A DNA stretch of 64,000 nucleotides from Bradyrhizobium mercantei (GTDB taxonomy: Bacteria > Pseudomonadota > Alphaproteobacteria > Rhizobiales > Xanthobacteraceae). The position numbers were made by a program, and so were the translations under genes. This document shows, one piece after another, positions 53,939 through 63,673 of the stretch (its first letter is position 1; the number at the start of each line of letters is the position of its first letter). Location: contig NZ_MKFI01000009.1 of NCBI RefSeq assembly GCF_001982635.1, positions 62,001 through 126,000 of the forward strand. Direction: 5' to 3'. Below the pieces are notes generated by a model that was given only the letters and a program-made list of their open reading frames with translations, searched no databases and was not told where the DNA came from.

Positions 53939-55594
53939 CTATGCCGGCTTATCCTTTTTCAGTACGAGGTTGTCGTACTCGCGGCTGTCGACCAGAGCCT
54001 CGACCACAACGGGGCCATCTGCAGCAAATGCCGCACGCAATTGCTCACGAAGTTCGACGGCATCGCGGGCCACGAGGACAGGAACACCGAATATGTTGGG
54101 CCCGCCGATCGTGCCTGTCTCGCGCACCGGTGTGCCATAAATTGGATTGCCCTTCTTTTCCTGCTTGATGCGGATCAGGGCGAGATCGTTGTCAGTGAGC
54201 ACTACAACGACGATCTTCAATTTGTAACGAACTGCCGTGGCCAGTTCGCCGGCCGTCATCAGGAAGCCACCGTCCCCGACAACCGCACACACGTCCTTGT
54301 CAGGACAACTAAGCTTGGCGGCGATGGCGGCGGGAATACCGAAGCCCATGGTTGACCAACCGTTGGTCATTATCTGCAGACCAGGGGCGGGCGTTGGCCA
54401 AAGCTGGCCGATCAGATGTGTGTGGGCACCAACGTCGCAGGTCATGATGCCAGTGCTCGGCAAAACTTCACGGAGAACCTGCAGTGCGCCCTTCGGTCCA
54501 AATGAACGATCGAGCGGTTGCAGCTTGGCGAACATGGCGGCCCGGCGCATGGCCATGGCGTCCATATCCCAGTCGGTCTTCTTTGGCGGAACCTCGAGCA
54601 GCCGTTTCAGGGAGGAGCGAATGTCGCCTACAGCTTCAGCACCGACTTTGTAGATATTGCGGTCGATATCGGCAGGCTCGACGTCCAAGTTGACGAGAGT
54701 GGCGTTCCGCGAGAGCCAGGATTCGTAGTTAAATTCAACAGGGTCGTACCCGACGGCGATCACGAGGTCGGCCTCCTGATGGGTGATGCCAACCATGTCG
54801 CTCAGCGCATGGAAGAGTACGCCAGTATAGGACGCATCGTCCTCTGGCAGCATTCCCTTGGCCATGGGCGTGAGCACCACGGGCAGCCCATGCTTGTGTG
54901 CGAACTCGGTAATCTCGGTCCGCACACCGGCATGGACGGCGCCGAGGCCGATCGCAAGAAGCGGCCTCTTTGCTTGATTGAACTGCTGCACCACCTGGTC
55001 GAGAACTTGTGGTCTTGCGGCTTCCTTTGCTAGTGGTCGCTTGAATGCGATGTTTTCGGCGCTAGCCTGCTCCGCAGAAAGACCGACTGGAAGGCCTACG
55101 TGCACCGGCCCAGGGCGACCGCTGAGCGCGACGGTCGCTGCGTCGAATAGGATCGACTTGACCGAGTCAGCGCGCAGACGGGTGGTCTTCTTCGTCAATG
55201 GGGCAAAAAGCGCCTGATGATCGATGCCCATTTGCGTGGTGCGGCCGCGCATCGATTCCGGCATTTCGTCGGTAAGCGCGATCATCGGGGAGCGGTCCAG
55301 CAGAGCCTCGCCGACGCCTGTCGACAGGTTGGTGGCGCCCGGGCCAAACGTTCCGAAGCAGACCCCGGGCACATTGCTAAGCCGGCCGCAAACGTCGGCC
55401 ATCATCGCGGCTCCGCCCTCGTGGGTCGCGAGAATAAACTCCATACCGTCGGCCTTGCGCAGCGCCTCCATGTAGTCGATCCATCCGCCGCTCGGCACGC
55501 CAAAGACGTATTTGACACCAATCTCCTGTAGGGCGTTGACGACGATCGTCGCGACCTTGGTGTCTTGCATACCGGTTTCATCTTTCTTGGACAT
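53939..55594 (-). CDS. thiamine diphosphate-dependent enzyme (acetolactate synthase large-subunit family)
   Basis: 551 residues from Met 55594. An N-terminal PYR domain with the catalytic Glu in ATHEGGAAMMADVCGR near residue 54, a middle domain, and a C-terminal PP domain with the ThDP/Mg motif VVGDGGFLMTAGEL...TDNDL (GDG...N, near 440). The family includes acetolactate synthases, sulfoacetaldehyde acetyltransferases and 2-oxoacid decarboxylases. It starts four bases after the aldehyde dehydrogenase stop on the same strand, so a decarboxylase that feeds an aldehyde to that enzyme is plausible. Confidence 0.88.
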   Translation of the reverse strand: MSKKDETGMQDTKVATIVVNALQEIGVKYVFGVPSGGWIDYMEALRKADGMEFILATHEGGAAMMADVCGRLSNVPGVCFGTFGPGATNLSTGVGEALLDRSPMIALTDEMPESMRGRTTQMGIDHQALFAPLTKKTTRLRADSVKSILFDAATVALSGRPGPVHVGLPVGLSAEQASAENIAFKRPLAKEAARPQVLDQVVQQFNQAKRPLLAIGLGAVHAGVRTEITEFAHKHGLPVVLTPMAKGMLPEDDASYTGVLFHALSDMVGITHQEADLVIAVGYDPVEFNYESWLSRNATLVNLDVEPADIDRNIYKVGAEAVGDIRSSLKRLLEVPPKKTDWDMDAMAMRRAAMFAKLQPLDRSFGPKGALQVLREVLPSTGIMTCDVGAHTHLIGQLWPTPAPGLQIMTNGWSTMGFGIPAAIAAKLSCPDKDVCAVVGDGGFLMTAGELATAVRYKLKIVVVVLTDNDLALIRIKQEKKGNPIYGTPVRETGTIGGPNIFGVPVLVARDAVELREQLRAAFAADGPVVVEALVDSREYDNLVLKKDKPA

Positions 55595-55598
55595 CGAT

Positions 55599-57074
55599 CT
55601 AGACCGCCGTGCACACGTATTTGAGGGTTGTGAATTCATCCAGGCCATAGCGCGAGCCTTCGCGCCCTATGCCAGACTGTTTGATGCCGCCGAAGGGGAT
55701 TGGCGCTCCAGTGAGCTTCACCGTGTTTACAGCCACCATTCCGTATTCCAGCGCATCGCTGACGCGATGTGATCGCGACAGGTCGCTGGTGAAAACGTAG
55801 GCGACGAGGCCGTATTCGGTGTTGTTGGCCGCGGCCAGAACCTCTGCTTCCTCGTCGAAAGCCGTGATCGCGGCCACCGGTCCGAATGTTTCCTCGTGCA
55901 TGATCTTCATCTCGGATGTGACGTCAGCCAGGACGGTCGGCTCATAGAATAGTTCGCCCTGCGGCAAGCGCCGTCCTCCTGTCAGAAGACGGGCTCCCTT
56001 GCCGACCGCGTCGGCGACATGCGCTTCGGATTTGGCTAGGGTCTGCCGATTGATCAGCGGTCCCATATCGGTCGCCTGATCGAACCCGTCGCCGACGCGA
56101 ATGGACTTGGCCGCCCGCACAAAGGCATCCAGAAAACCCTGATAGATGCTACGATGGACAAAGATGCGGTTGGCTGCCAGGCAGTCTTGCCCACCGGTCT
56201 GATACTTTGCCTCGGCCGCAGCTTTGGCGGCACTCTCCACGTCGACATCCGAGAACACGATGAACGGTGCATGGCCGCCGAGTTCGAGGGAGAGACGCTT
56301 GATGGACGGCGCGCATTGCGCCATCAGCAACCGTCCCACCTCGGTCGATCCAGTAAAGGAAATGCCGCGTACTCCGTCATTGCGACAGAGCTCGCCGCCG
56401 AGCACGGCCGGATTGCCGGTCAGGACCGAGAAGATGCCGGGCGGGAGTCCGGCCTTCTCTCCCAGTGCGGCAAGCGCGAGAGCCGAAAACGGCGTCAGTA
56501 CGGATGGAACGGCGACAGCGGAGCATCCAGCCGCAAGCGCCGCAGCGGCCTTACGTGCCAGCATCGCGGAGGGGAAGTTCCAAGGTGTAATCAGGCCTAC
56601 CACACCCAACGCTTCTCGCTGCACGAACAGCCGACGGGCGCTGAGATGGCTGGGGATGACCTCACCATAGAGACGGCTCGCTTCCTCAGCAAACCACCTA
56701 ATAAAGCTCGCGCCATATTCGATCTCTCCGATCGCATCGGCCAGCGGCTTGCCCTGTTCCTTGGTCATGAGCGCCGCAAGTTGGCGGCGGTGGCGCATCA
56801 ACAGATCGTGCCAGCGCATCAGGACATCGCCGCGTTGCCGCGGGAGCAGACCCTGCCAAGCCGGCTGGGCCGCTCGCGCGGCGATAATGGCATCCCGCGC
56901 TTCCTCGATGCCTAGGCAAGGGACCGAACCTATGACCTCGCCGGTAGAGGGATTTTGTATGTCGATGCGCTCATTTGGCCGCGAGCCCAGCCAATTGCCG
57001 GCGCAATAAGCTTGCTCATAGCGCAGCTCAGTCCAGTCATCAGGTGCGAGGGTTGTTTCGAGGGGCTGTGTCAT
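55599..57074 (-). CDS. NAD(P)-dependent aldehyde dehydrogenase (succinate-semialdehyde dehydrogenase type)
   Basis: 491 residues from Met 57074 (MTQPLETTL); the frame opens to 57203. VVGLITPWNFPSAMLARKAAAALAAG (N-x-P loop), catalytic Glu LELGGHAPF near 265, catalytic Cys in GGQDCLAANR near 300, and the C-terminal PFGGIKQSGIGREG. Closest by eye to GabD. It oxidises a short semialdehyde. Cotranscribed with the following ThDP enzyme. Confidence 0.9.
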   Translation of the reverse strand: MTQPLETTLAPDDWTELRYEQAYCAGNWLGSRPNERIDIQNPSTGEVIGSVPCLGIEEARDAIIAARAAQPAWQGLLPRQRGDVLMRWHDLLMRHRRQLAALMTKEQGKPLADAIGEIEYGASFIRWFAEEASRLYGEVIPSHLSARRLFVQREALGVVGLITPWNFPSAMLARKAAAALAAGCSAVAVPSVLTPFSALALAALGEKAGLPPGIFSVLTGNPAVLGGELCRNDGVRGISFTGSTEVGRLLMAQCAPSIKRLSLELGGHAPFIVFSDVDVESAAKAAAEAKYQTGGQDCLAANRIFVHRSIYQGFLDAFVRAAKSIRVGDGFDQATDMGPLINRQTLAKSEAHVADAVGKGARLLTGGRRLPQGELFYEPTVLADVTSEMKIMHEETFGPVAAITAFDEEAEVLAAANNTEYGLVAYVFTSDLSRSHRVSDALEYGMVAVNTVKLTGAPIPFGGIKQSGIGREGSRYGLDEFTTLKYVCTAV

Positions 57075-57371
57075 GCCATTGCGCATATTTCTGACAGCCA
57101 ACGGCCGCAAGCGACTTTTTGTGCCGAAACGCATGAGTGAATCGCACGGGAAGCTCCGGCTTTGCGAAACGCTGGCTTGCGACAAGGCAGAACATTTAAT
57201 CATGCCTTCCCAACTTTTTGGGAGGCGTGAGCCGCGCCTATCGTAGACGTTTATTCACTATCCACGCTCATTTTGGTGTGACGAAAATTTGCTCCCTCTA
57301 TTTGGCTTGATCGCAACCAATCCAATTGTCCTCGCCTTAGCCGGGCTCACCAACCCAAAGAGATATCTGAG

Positions 57372-59063
57372 ATGTTCGCCAAGATCTCTATCCGCGCCAA
57401 GATCATCAGCGTAGTAGCGTTTCTGCTGGTCGCAATGACCGGCATGGGCCTGGTTGCCGTTTGGAAGATGCACGCGATGAATGCTAATACCGCCGACATC
57501 AGCGACAACTGGTTGCCCAGCGTCCGGATGCTCGGCGATCTCCGGGCGAGCGTCATCACCTATCGTAACGGAATTCGTCAACACTTGTTGGCCGAGACTC
57601 TCCAGGACAAACTTGCTGTTGAGAAGGCTGTCGCCGCGGTCGCGGAGGCACAGCTCATCGCGCGCAAGAATTATGAACCGATGCTTGCCTCTCCGGAGGC
57701 CTGGGCGCGGTACAACGAATGGGTCAGGATCTGGGACGAGTACAAGAAGGGCACCGAAGAGGTAATGGCCCTGTCGCGCAAAGAAGCCGGCAGGATCCCG
57801 CATGAAGCGCAAGAGCTGAATGTCAATACAGTCAACAGGATCGGTTTGCGGTCGGATGAAGTCCTGACCAAGCATATCGAGCTCACCACAAAGGGAGGTG
57901 ATGAAGCTGCCAGACACGCCGCCGACAGTTATTCCCACGCTTTCATGCTGGTGTTGATCATTCTCTGCGCGGCCATCGCGATCGGTGGCGCCGTCAGCTT
58001 CGGTCTAGTCCGCGCAGTTTCCAGCGGCATCAATTCAATCATCGAGCCGATGCAGGCTTTGGGCAAAGGCGACTTGTCTGCTGAGATTCCGCACCGTGGA
58101 GAAAAGACCGAAATAGGCGCCATGGCCGACGTGCTCCAGGTCTTCAAGGAGGCTCTGATTGCCAAGAAACTGGCTGACGAAGCCGCCGCCCGCGACGCCG
58201 CGGCTAGAATCGAGCGTGGCCGCCGCATCGACAATATCGCCGGCAAATTCGAATCCATGATCGGCGAGATCGTCCAGACTGTGTCGTCGGCCTCGACCGA
58301 ACTCGAAGCATCTGCCTCGATCCTGACCTTGACCGCGGACCGTTCGGAACGAATCGCGACCACCGTCGCCACTGCCTCGGAAGAAGCTTTTACCAACGTT
58401 CAGTCGATGGCGTCTGCGACCGAGGAGATGGCCTCGTCGATCGGCGAAATCAGCCGGCAGGTGCAGGAATCCGCCCGGATGGCCGGCGATGCCGTCGGGC
58501 AGGCGCGTGCCACAACGGATCGGGTCGGCGAACTCTCCAAGGCGGCGACCCGCATCGGGGACGTGGTCGAACTGATCAACAGCATCGCCGGCCAGACTAA
58601 CCTTTTGGCGCTGAACGCGACCATCGAGGCGGCACGCGCCGGCGACGCCGGCCGCGGCTTCGCTGTGGTCGCATCTGAGGTGAAGGCGCTTGCCGAGCAG
58701 ACCGCGAAGGCGACCGGCGAAATCGGCGAGCAGATCGCCGGCATTCAGCAGTCGACCGGTGACTCGGTACGCGCGATCAATGAGATCTCCGCGACGATCA
58801 AGCGGTTGTCCGAGGTCTCATCAGCGATCGCGGCTGCCGTGGAAGAGCAGGGTGCGGTAACCCAGGAAATTGCCCGCAATGTGCAACGGGCGGCATTAGG
58901 CACCCAGGAGGTCTCGTCGAGCATCAGCGACGTGCGGCGCAGCGCGGCCGAGACGGGCACTGCCTCATCGCAGGTGCAGTCGGCGGCGCAGTTGCTGTCG
59001 AAAGATTCGAGCCGGCTGAAGGCCGAGGTCAACGAGTTTCTCACCAACGTCCGCACGGCCTAG
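57372..59063 (+). CDS. methyl-accepting chemotaxis protein
   Basis: 563 residues. Membrane helix 1 (IISVVAFLLVAMTGMGLVAVW), periplasmic four-helix-bundle ligand domain (about 35-185), membrane helix 2 (AFMLVLIILCAAIAIGGAVSFGL), HAMP, then the signalling coiled coil with the conserved tip IAGQTNLLALNATIEAARAG near 410. There is no C-terminal CheR-binding pentapeptide. It is divergent from the aldehyde dehydrogenase gene, so its ligand may relate to that pathway. Confidence 0.94.
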   Translation: MFAKISIRAKIISVVAFLLVAMTGMGLVAVWKMHAMNANTADISDNWLPSVRMLGDLRASVITYRNGIRQHLLAETLQDKLAVEKAVAAVAEAQLIARKNYEPMLASPEAWARYNEWVRIWDEYKKGTEEVMALSRKEAGRIPHEAQELNVNTVNRIGLRSDEVLTKHIELTTKGGDEAARHAADSYSHAFMLVLIILCAAIAIGGAVSFGLVRAVSSGINSIIEPMQALGKGDLSAEIPHRGEKTEIGAMADVLQVFKEALIAKKLADEAAARDAAARIERGRRIDNIAGKFESMIGEIVQTVSSASTELEASASILTLTADRSERIATTVATASEEAFTNVQSMASATEEMASSIGEISRQVQESARMAGDAVGQARATTDRVGELSKAATRIGDVVELINSIAGQTNLLALNATIEAARAGDAGRGFAVVASEVKALAEQTAKATGEIGEQIAGIQQSTGDSVRAINEISATIKRLSEVSSAIAAAVEEQGAVTQEIARNVQRAALGTQEVSSSISDVRRSAAETGTASSQVQSAAQLLSKDSSRLKAEVNEFLTNVRTA

Positions 59064-59183
59064 CTGGGATCAGCGGAAAGCTCGCGTTGGCGAAGCTATG
59101 GCAATCAGACCGTCCGGTGCGGGAGATCAGGCCTATAGTTCTGCCAAGAACCGGTCTGAAGTCTTGCGGCGGAAGCAAGTAGT

Positions 59184-59837
59184 TTAGGAGTTTTCCTCAA
59201 CTTGAGCGCTGGTGGACGAATTGGCGCTCTTGCGCGGCCCGGGCGGGAGAGCGGCGTCGAGCGCACCTGGCTTGTGCTCGGCAAGGCTGTTTCGCGAAAG
59301 GCTGTTTCGCGATTGTGCAATGTCAGTACCGCGCATGTTGGGGCCGTCGGTTGACGCGCTCAGATGTTCGTGCGGACGCTGCAACAGATCGATCAGTGCC
59401 TTCTGCTCACACACCGACAGGGATGAGAGGAGACGCCGTGCGCGTTCATGCGCGGAGACAATCACCTTGTGATAGGCAAGACGGCCCTTGGCCGTCAGCG
59501 AGGGCCTGTGCCTGCGCCCGTCGTTCGGGTCCGCGCTGATCGCGATCAGCCTGCGCCTCTCCATCGCCCCGATCGTCCGGCCCATGGCCCCCTTGTTGAC
59601 GCCTATGACGTGGCAAATCCGCGAGGCTGGAATGCCAGGCTCGATCGCGAGCAATGCGATGATGCGCCATTCTATGGCGGTGACACCAAACTCTCGCTGA
59701 TAGACTGCGGTCGTGGTCCTGTGCAGTTTGTTGGCGATGAAGGTAACCAGGGCCGAGACATAGCAATCGAGGTCGAGGGTCGTTGTGCCCTTGGGTAGGA
59801 CTGCAGGCTTCAACCGGCTCTTGGTGGCGGGGGACAA
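59184..59837 (-). CDS. MarR-family transcriptional regulator
   Basis: 217 residues. Winged helix with FGVTAIEWRIIALLAIEPGIPASRICHVIGVNKGAMGRTI (residues about 50-90) and the wing ISADPNDGRRHRPSLTAKG. A ~60-residue Ser/Arg-rich tail is unusual and contains a tandem DNA duplication (AGGCTGTTTCGCGA twice, 59282-59309), giving SRNSLSRNSL. It lies downstream of the aldehyde dehydrogenase 59981-61411 on the same strand; possible local repressor. Confidence 0.9.
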   Translation of the reverse strand: MSPATKSRLKPAVLPKGTTTLDLDCYVSALVTFIANKLHRTTTAVYQREFGVTAIEWRIIALLAIEPGIPASRICHVIGVNKGAMGRTIGAMERRRLIAISADPNDGRRHRPSLTAKGRLAYHKVIVSAHERARRLLSSLSVCEQKALIDLLQRPHEHLSASTDGPNMRGTDIAQSRNSLSRNSLAEHKPGALDAALPPGPRKSANSSTSAQVEENS

Positions 59838-59980
59838 CGGGATTCCGCTCGCGAGATGTTCGAAGACCTGAAGACATTCGGTCGCGTGGGAAGGCTGCAG
59901 ATCTTGTCTGAGTTGTTCCAGCTATTCGGGTTCGCTACTTCGATTGTGCCGCACATGTCGGCTGCCAGCTGCAACCTTCC

Positions 59981-61411
59981 TCAAATCCTGATAGTTACGC
60001 ATTTGAGCTGCGTATAGTGATGCAGCGCTTCGAGACCTTTTTCGCGGCCGTATCCGCTTTGCTTGTACCCGCCGATAGGGGTCTCGACGCCTCCCGCTTG
60101 GTACTCGTTTACGTAGATCTGCCCTGCCTCGAGCTTCGCGGAGACGCGGAGCGCGCGTCCGAGATTCTGAGTCCAGATGCCGGCCGCTAGGCCAAATTCG
60201 CTGTCATTGGCGATTCGAATTGCATCAGCCTCGTCCTTGAATGGAATGACCGCGAGAACTGGACCAAAAATCTCTTCCCGAGCGATTCGCATGTCGTTCG
60301 TGACCCCGGCGTATATGGTAGGATTGACGAACCAGCCTCCATGTCCCTCTTCGCTGCTAAGCGCCGAGCCGCCTAATATCTGTCGCGCGCCTTCTTTACG
60401 AGCCACATCGAAATACCCGACAACCTTGTCGAACTGGGCACGTGTAGTGATCGGGCCCATCACTGCGTCCTCCGCCGGACCGACTTTGATTTTTGCGACC
60501 GCCTTAGCGAGTTGCTCCACGAAAACGTCGTGAATGCTTTCCTGAACGAGGCACCTTGTACCTGCCAGACACACTTGACCGGCGTTTAGCGTGAAGGCAC
60601 GCGCGGACCCAGGAACAGCAGCATCGAGGTCCGCGTCCTCGAACACGATGTTGGGTGATTTTCCGCCGAGCTCCAGCGTTAATGGAATGATGCGCTCGGC
60701 GGCGATCTGACCTATTTCACGTCCAGCACGAACGCTTCCGGTGAATGCGACTTTGCGGACTTTGGGATGTTTCACCAAAGCAACCCCAGTCTCCGCCCCC
60801 GTGCCAAGGACAACGTTCAATACGCCTGCCGGCATCCCGCATTCCTGGACCGCAATCCGGGCAAGCTCAAGGAGCGATGCCGAAGTCTCTTCCGACGGCT
60901 TGGCGACAACCGTGTTGCCCGCCGCAAGCGCTGGAGCGATCGCCCGCCCACCTTGATTGAGTGGAGAATTCCAGGGCAGTATGACGCCGACCACGCCGAA
61001 CGGTTCACGCCGCGTATAGGAGTGATAGTTGGGACCAATATCGATGACTTCGCCGTGGCCTGCGTTCACCAAGCCCCCGTAGAATTCGAAGTATTGTGCC
61101 GCCGTCTCGATCTCGAAAGGCGACTGCCAAAGAAGCTTTCCCGTTTCGGAGGATTCCAGAGCCGCCAAATGCTTGATGTGTTCGCGGATCTTTTCAGCTA
61201 CCTTCAGCAGCAATCGCCCGCGCTCAATCGGACGACGATCGCGCCACTCTACAAATGCCTGTTGGGCAGCCTCGACGGCTGCGTCGACGTCTGCTGAGTT
61301 GCCATCTGCGACTTCGGCGATTTGCTTGCCTGAGCGAGGGTCGAGTTTCGCGAGATATCGCCCGGAAGATGGCGCAACACTGGTCCCGCCAATGAACGGA
61401 TCGAGCTTCAT
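59981..61411 (-). CDS. NAD-dependent aldehyde dehydrogenase
   Basis: 476 residues. GVVGVILPWNSPLNQGGRAIAPALAAG, catalytic Glu in LELGGKSPNIVF near 248, catalytic Cys in NAGQVCLAGTR near 282, and PIGGYKQSGYGREKG near the end: all functional elements present. Betaine-/hydroxymuconic-type ALDH by general resemblance. A second, different enzyme from the GabD-like one; both flank the chemoreceptor and MarR genes. Confidence 0.9.
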   Translation of the reverse strand: MKLDPFIGGTSVAPSSGRYLAKLDPRSGKQIAEVADGNSADVDAAVEAAQQAFVEWRDRRPIERGRLLLKVAEKIREHIKHLAALESSETGKLLWQSPFEIETAAQYFEFYGGLVNAGHGEVIDIGPNYHSYTRREPFGVVGVILPWNSPLNQGGRAIAPALAAGNTVVAKPSEETSASLLELARIAVQECGMPAGVLNVVLGTGAETGVALVKHPKVRKVAFTGSVRAGREIGQIAAERIIPLTLELGGKSPNIVFEDADLDAAVPGSARAFTLNAGQVCLAGTRCLVQESIHDVFVEQLAKAVAKIKVGPAEDAVMGPITTRAQFDKVVGYFDVARKEGARQILGGSALSSEEGHGGWFVNPTIYAGVTNDMRIAREEIFGPVLAVIPFKDEADAIRIANDSEFGLAAGIWTQNLGRALRVSAKLEAGQIYVNEYQAGGVETPIGGYKQSGYGREKGLEALHHYTQLKCVTIRI

Positions 61412-61670
61412 GTTTTGCGTCTCCTCCGGTTCGGTCCGCCGCTCAGGCGAGCTAATGGCGCATACGAAACAATCGGATTAGCCGCAAACGAGTTTTAACA
61501 CCGCGACGCATGAGTAAATCGCACAGCGCTGACTAGCAACGGTCCTCTGGCCCCGTCCCGTTCCCAAAGCGGCGCTGTATGATCGGGCTTGGGACACACT
61601 GGCGCTGCTGCACCGCCCGGTCATAAGGGGACCCTTCTGACCAAGTGCCATCACCTCCAAGAGATAATAA

Positions 61671-61928
61671 TCAGAACTGGCCGGGTTGAGCGGGGGGAGC
61701 CGGGTAATCCGAGCGAAGGTTGTTCAGGTTGTTGCGGTCGAACAGGTCCTGCCTCAGGACGATGCCGAGCCTGCCCCCGTGAGCCGATGGCGGAATTTGG
61801 CGAACATCATGAGCCTGCGTGGCTTGGGAACGAGTGGTCGAGGGCGCCACGCCTTGTGCGGATGTCGTTGTTGGCACAAATATGACGGCGACGACGAGCG
61901 TTCGCCATGAATTTGTATGGAAGGACAT
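61671..61928 (-). CDS. small exported protein, hypothetical
   Basis: 85 residues from Met 61928, which has a GAGAGG site upstream. A signal peptide (SWRTLVVAVIFVPTTTSAQG) leads into a Pro/Asn-rich tail (FDRNNLNNLRSDYPAPP). The frame opens to 62141 but that part lacks these features. Function unknown. Confidence 0.5.
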   Translation of the reverse strand: MSFHTNSWRTLVVAVIFVPTTTSAQGVAPSTTRSQATQAHDVRQIPPSAHGGRLGIVLRQDLFDRNNLNNLRSDYPAPPAQPGQF

Positions 61929-62197
61929 TTGAGACCTCTCACATTTTGACAAAGCATTGAGTAGATGATCGCGGGCTCCGACGATTGTCTTGATACAGAT
62001 CAATCCCGTATCGTTGTGGCGTTCGACAGGCGTTTTCGCGCGGCCGAGGCAAAGCGATAGCATCCTTGACCATCTCAGCAAGCCCGTGGTCGTGAGCAGT
62101 CGTGGGGACGCCCGGCAGTCGCAATCGAGCCCGACCGACAAATCGCCAGCACTAGTTTAGCTGGCGTCTTGTTTGCGCTAGCATGTGCTTCGCGGAT

Positions 62198-63178
62198 CTA
62201 GGACGTCGAACCAACTTCCGATTTGGCTCCTGCTTCCTGAATTAGCCACTCCCGGAATTTCACGATTTTCGATGTTTCCCACAAGCTTGTTCGAGAAAGA
62301 AAATAGTAGGCACCTGCTTCGAAGCCGGCGCTGCCAAACAGCGGCACCAGCAGGCCCGATTTCAGTTCGCTTTCAATGAAGATGCTCGGCACCAATGCGA
62401 CTCCGTTTCCCTCTATTGCTGCTTGAATCGTCATAAAGAAATGGCCGTAAGTCGCAAAATTGCCGAATTCCGAAGGGTTGAGCCCGCAAGACTGAAGAAA
62501 ATATCGCCAAGATTTCTCTCGTGTAGCAACATGCAGCAGCTTGTAATGGCGCAGATCCGCCGGCGTATCCAGCGGCGGGCCCTTCTTGAGCAGCGTCGGC
62601 GAGCAAACTGCGACCAAGGTGTCAGGAATAAAGGGGATCGAGCGTACGCCCGACCAATCTTGGGTCATGACGAGGTCGATCGGCGATTTCTCCTGATGCT
62701 GGTACTTTGACGATGGCGCCACCCGGATCGCGATGTCAGTTTCTTCAGTCCCAAAGTCGACGGGCCGAATAGAATTGATCATCCGCACTTCGATGTTCGG
62801 ATTGTCAGCTGTAAAGTGAAGGAGGCGCGGAATCAGCCACTTCATGGCAAACGTTGGAAGCACATTGATCGTCAATGTCGTCGGTCGACTTTGATGCTGC
62901 ATTGATTCAGTTGCTTGATAGAGGAGCTCGAAGGCTTCGTGCATCTGAGCAGCAAGCCGCGCCCCTTCAACAGTAAGTTCGAGCGAGCGGGGGAGACGTT
63001 TGAACAATTCAACGTCCAGAAAATCTTCGAGATTTCTGATTTGCCTGCTGATTGCGCTCTGAGTGACATTCAGCTCAGATGCAGCCACGGTAAGTGACAT
63101 ATGGCGAGCCGCCACCTCGAAGGCCCGCAAGGACGTCAGCGGCGGCAACTGTCGCGCGCGATACGAAGATGAGCTCAT
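62198..63178 (-). CDS. LysR-family transcriptional regulator (GcvA-like)
   Basis: 326 residues. N-terminal helix-turn-helix LPPLTSLRAFEVAARHMSLTVAASELNVTQSAISRQIR, followed by a type 2 periplasmic-binding effector domain (INVLPTFAMKWLIPRLLHF; DIAIRVAPSS). It is on the same strand as, and between, the aspartate dehydrogenase-like gene and aldehyde dehydrogenase gene, and probably controls one of them. Confidence 0.92.
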   Translation of the reverse strand: MSSSSYRARQLPPLTSLRAFEVAARHMSLTVAASELNVTQSAISRQIRNLEDFLDVELFKRLPRSLELTVEGARLAAQMHEAFELLYQATESMQHQSRPTTLTINVLPTFAMKWLIPRLLHFTADNPNIEVRMINSIRPVDFGTEETDIAIRVAPSSKYQHQEKSPIDLVMTQDWSGVRSIPFIPDTLVAVCSPTLLKKGPPLDTPADLRHYKLLHVATREKSWRYFLQSCGLNPSEFGNFATYGHFFMTIQAAIEGNGVALVPSIFIESELKSGLLVPLFGSAGFEAGAYYFLSRTSLWETSKIVKFREWLIQEAGAKSEVGSTS

Positions 63179-63673
63179 GGACCTTCAGCTATCGTGTTGA
63201 ATGACAAGCCGAATTATGTTCGATTTTCGAGTTGCCTGCAATCGCGCCAATAGGTGCTTGGGGAGCCGTGCGGTGGGTAGCAGGATGGTCAGCGAGCCGC
63301 GGAATCCCGACCGTTCGCCTCTATTGCAGCCCTGGTTGGGATCGAACCCTGGTGTAGCGATGCCGAAAGGCTATCGTTCATCCCTCAGCTTTGCGAAAGC
63401 CACCGAGGACGACGCAAGAGGAGGCTCTGCGAGTTGCTGTCAGAGCCGTCGTTAAGTGCAGCCTCTCACCAAACGCGGAACTTCGGTCGCGAATCATGAG
63501 CGCCATGCTTGGAGTGAGTTGAGGAGGCACGCGACTGCCGGCTCTTGCCAATGGCATGAACCTACATTCCGCGCCCTAGACAGCACCATGCTGAGCCTCG
63601 GATCCGCGGCGCAATTCATCTGTTCCCGCGGATTTAAATGGTTCCCAACGGACCAAAATCACGTTCAGGTGGG
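63179..63673. other. 495-base gap
   Basis: No supported gene. A string resembling a tRNA T-loop (near 63340) was rejected for lack of pairing. Confidence 0.45.

Noticed and set aside
53546..54355. Long plus-strand frame of 269 codons
   Set aside because: Most of it is the complement of the ThDP enzyme gene; no start signal or family.
63330..63360. tRNA T-loop-like string (GGTTCGATCCC on the minus strand)
   Set aside because: Flanking bases do not form a T-stem and no acceptor or anticodon arms were found.
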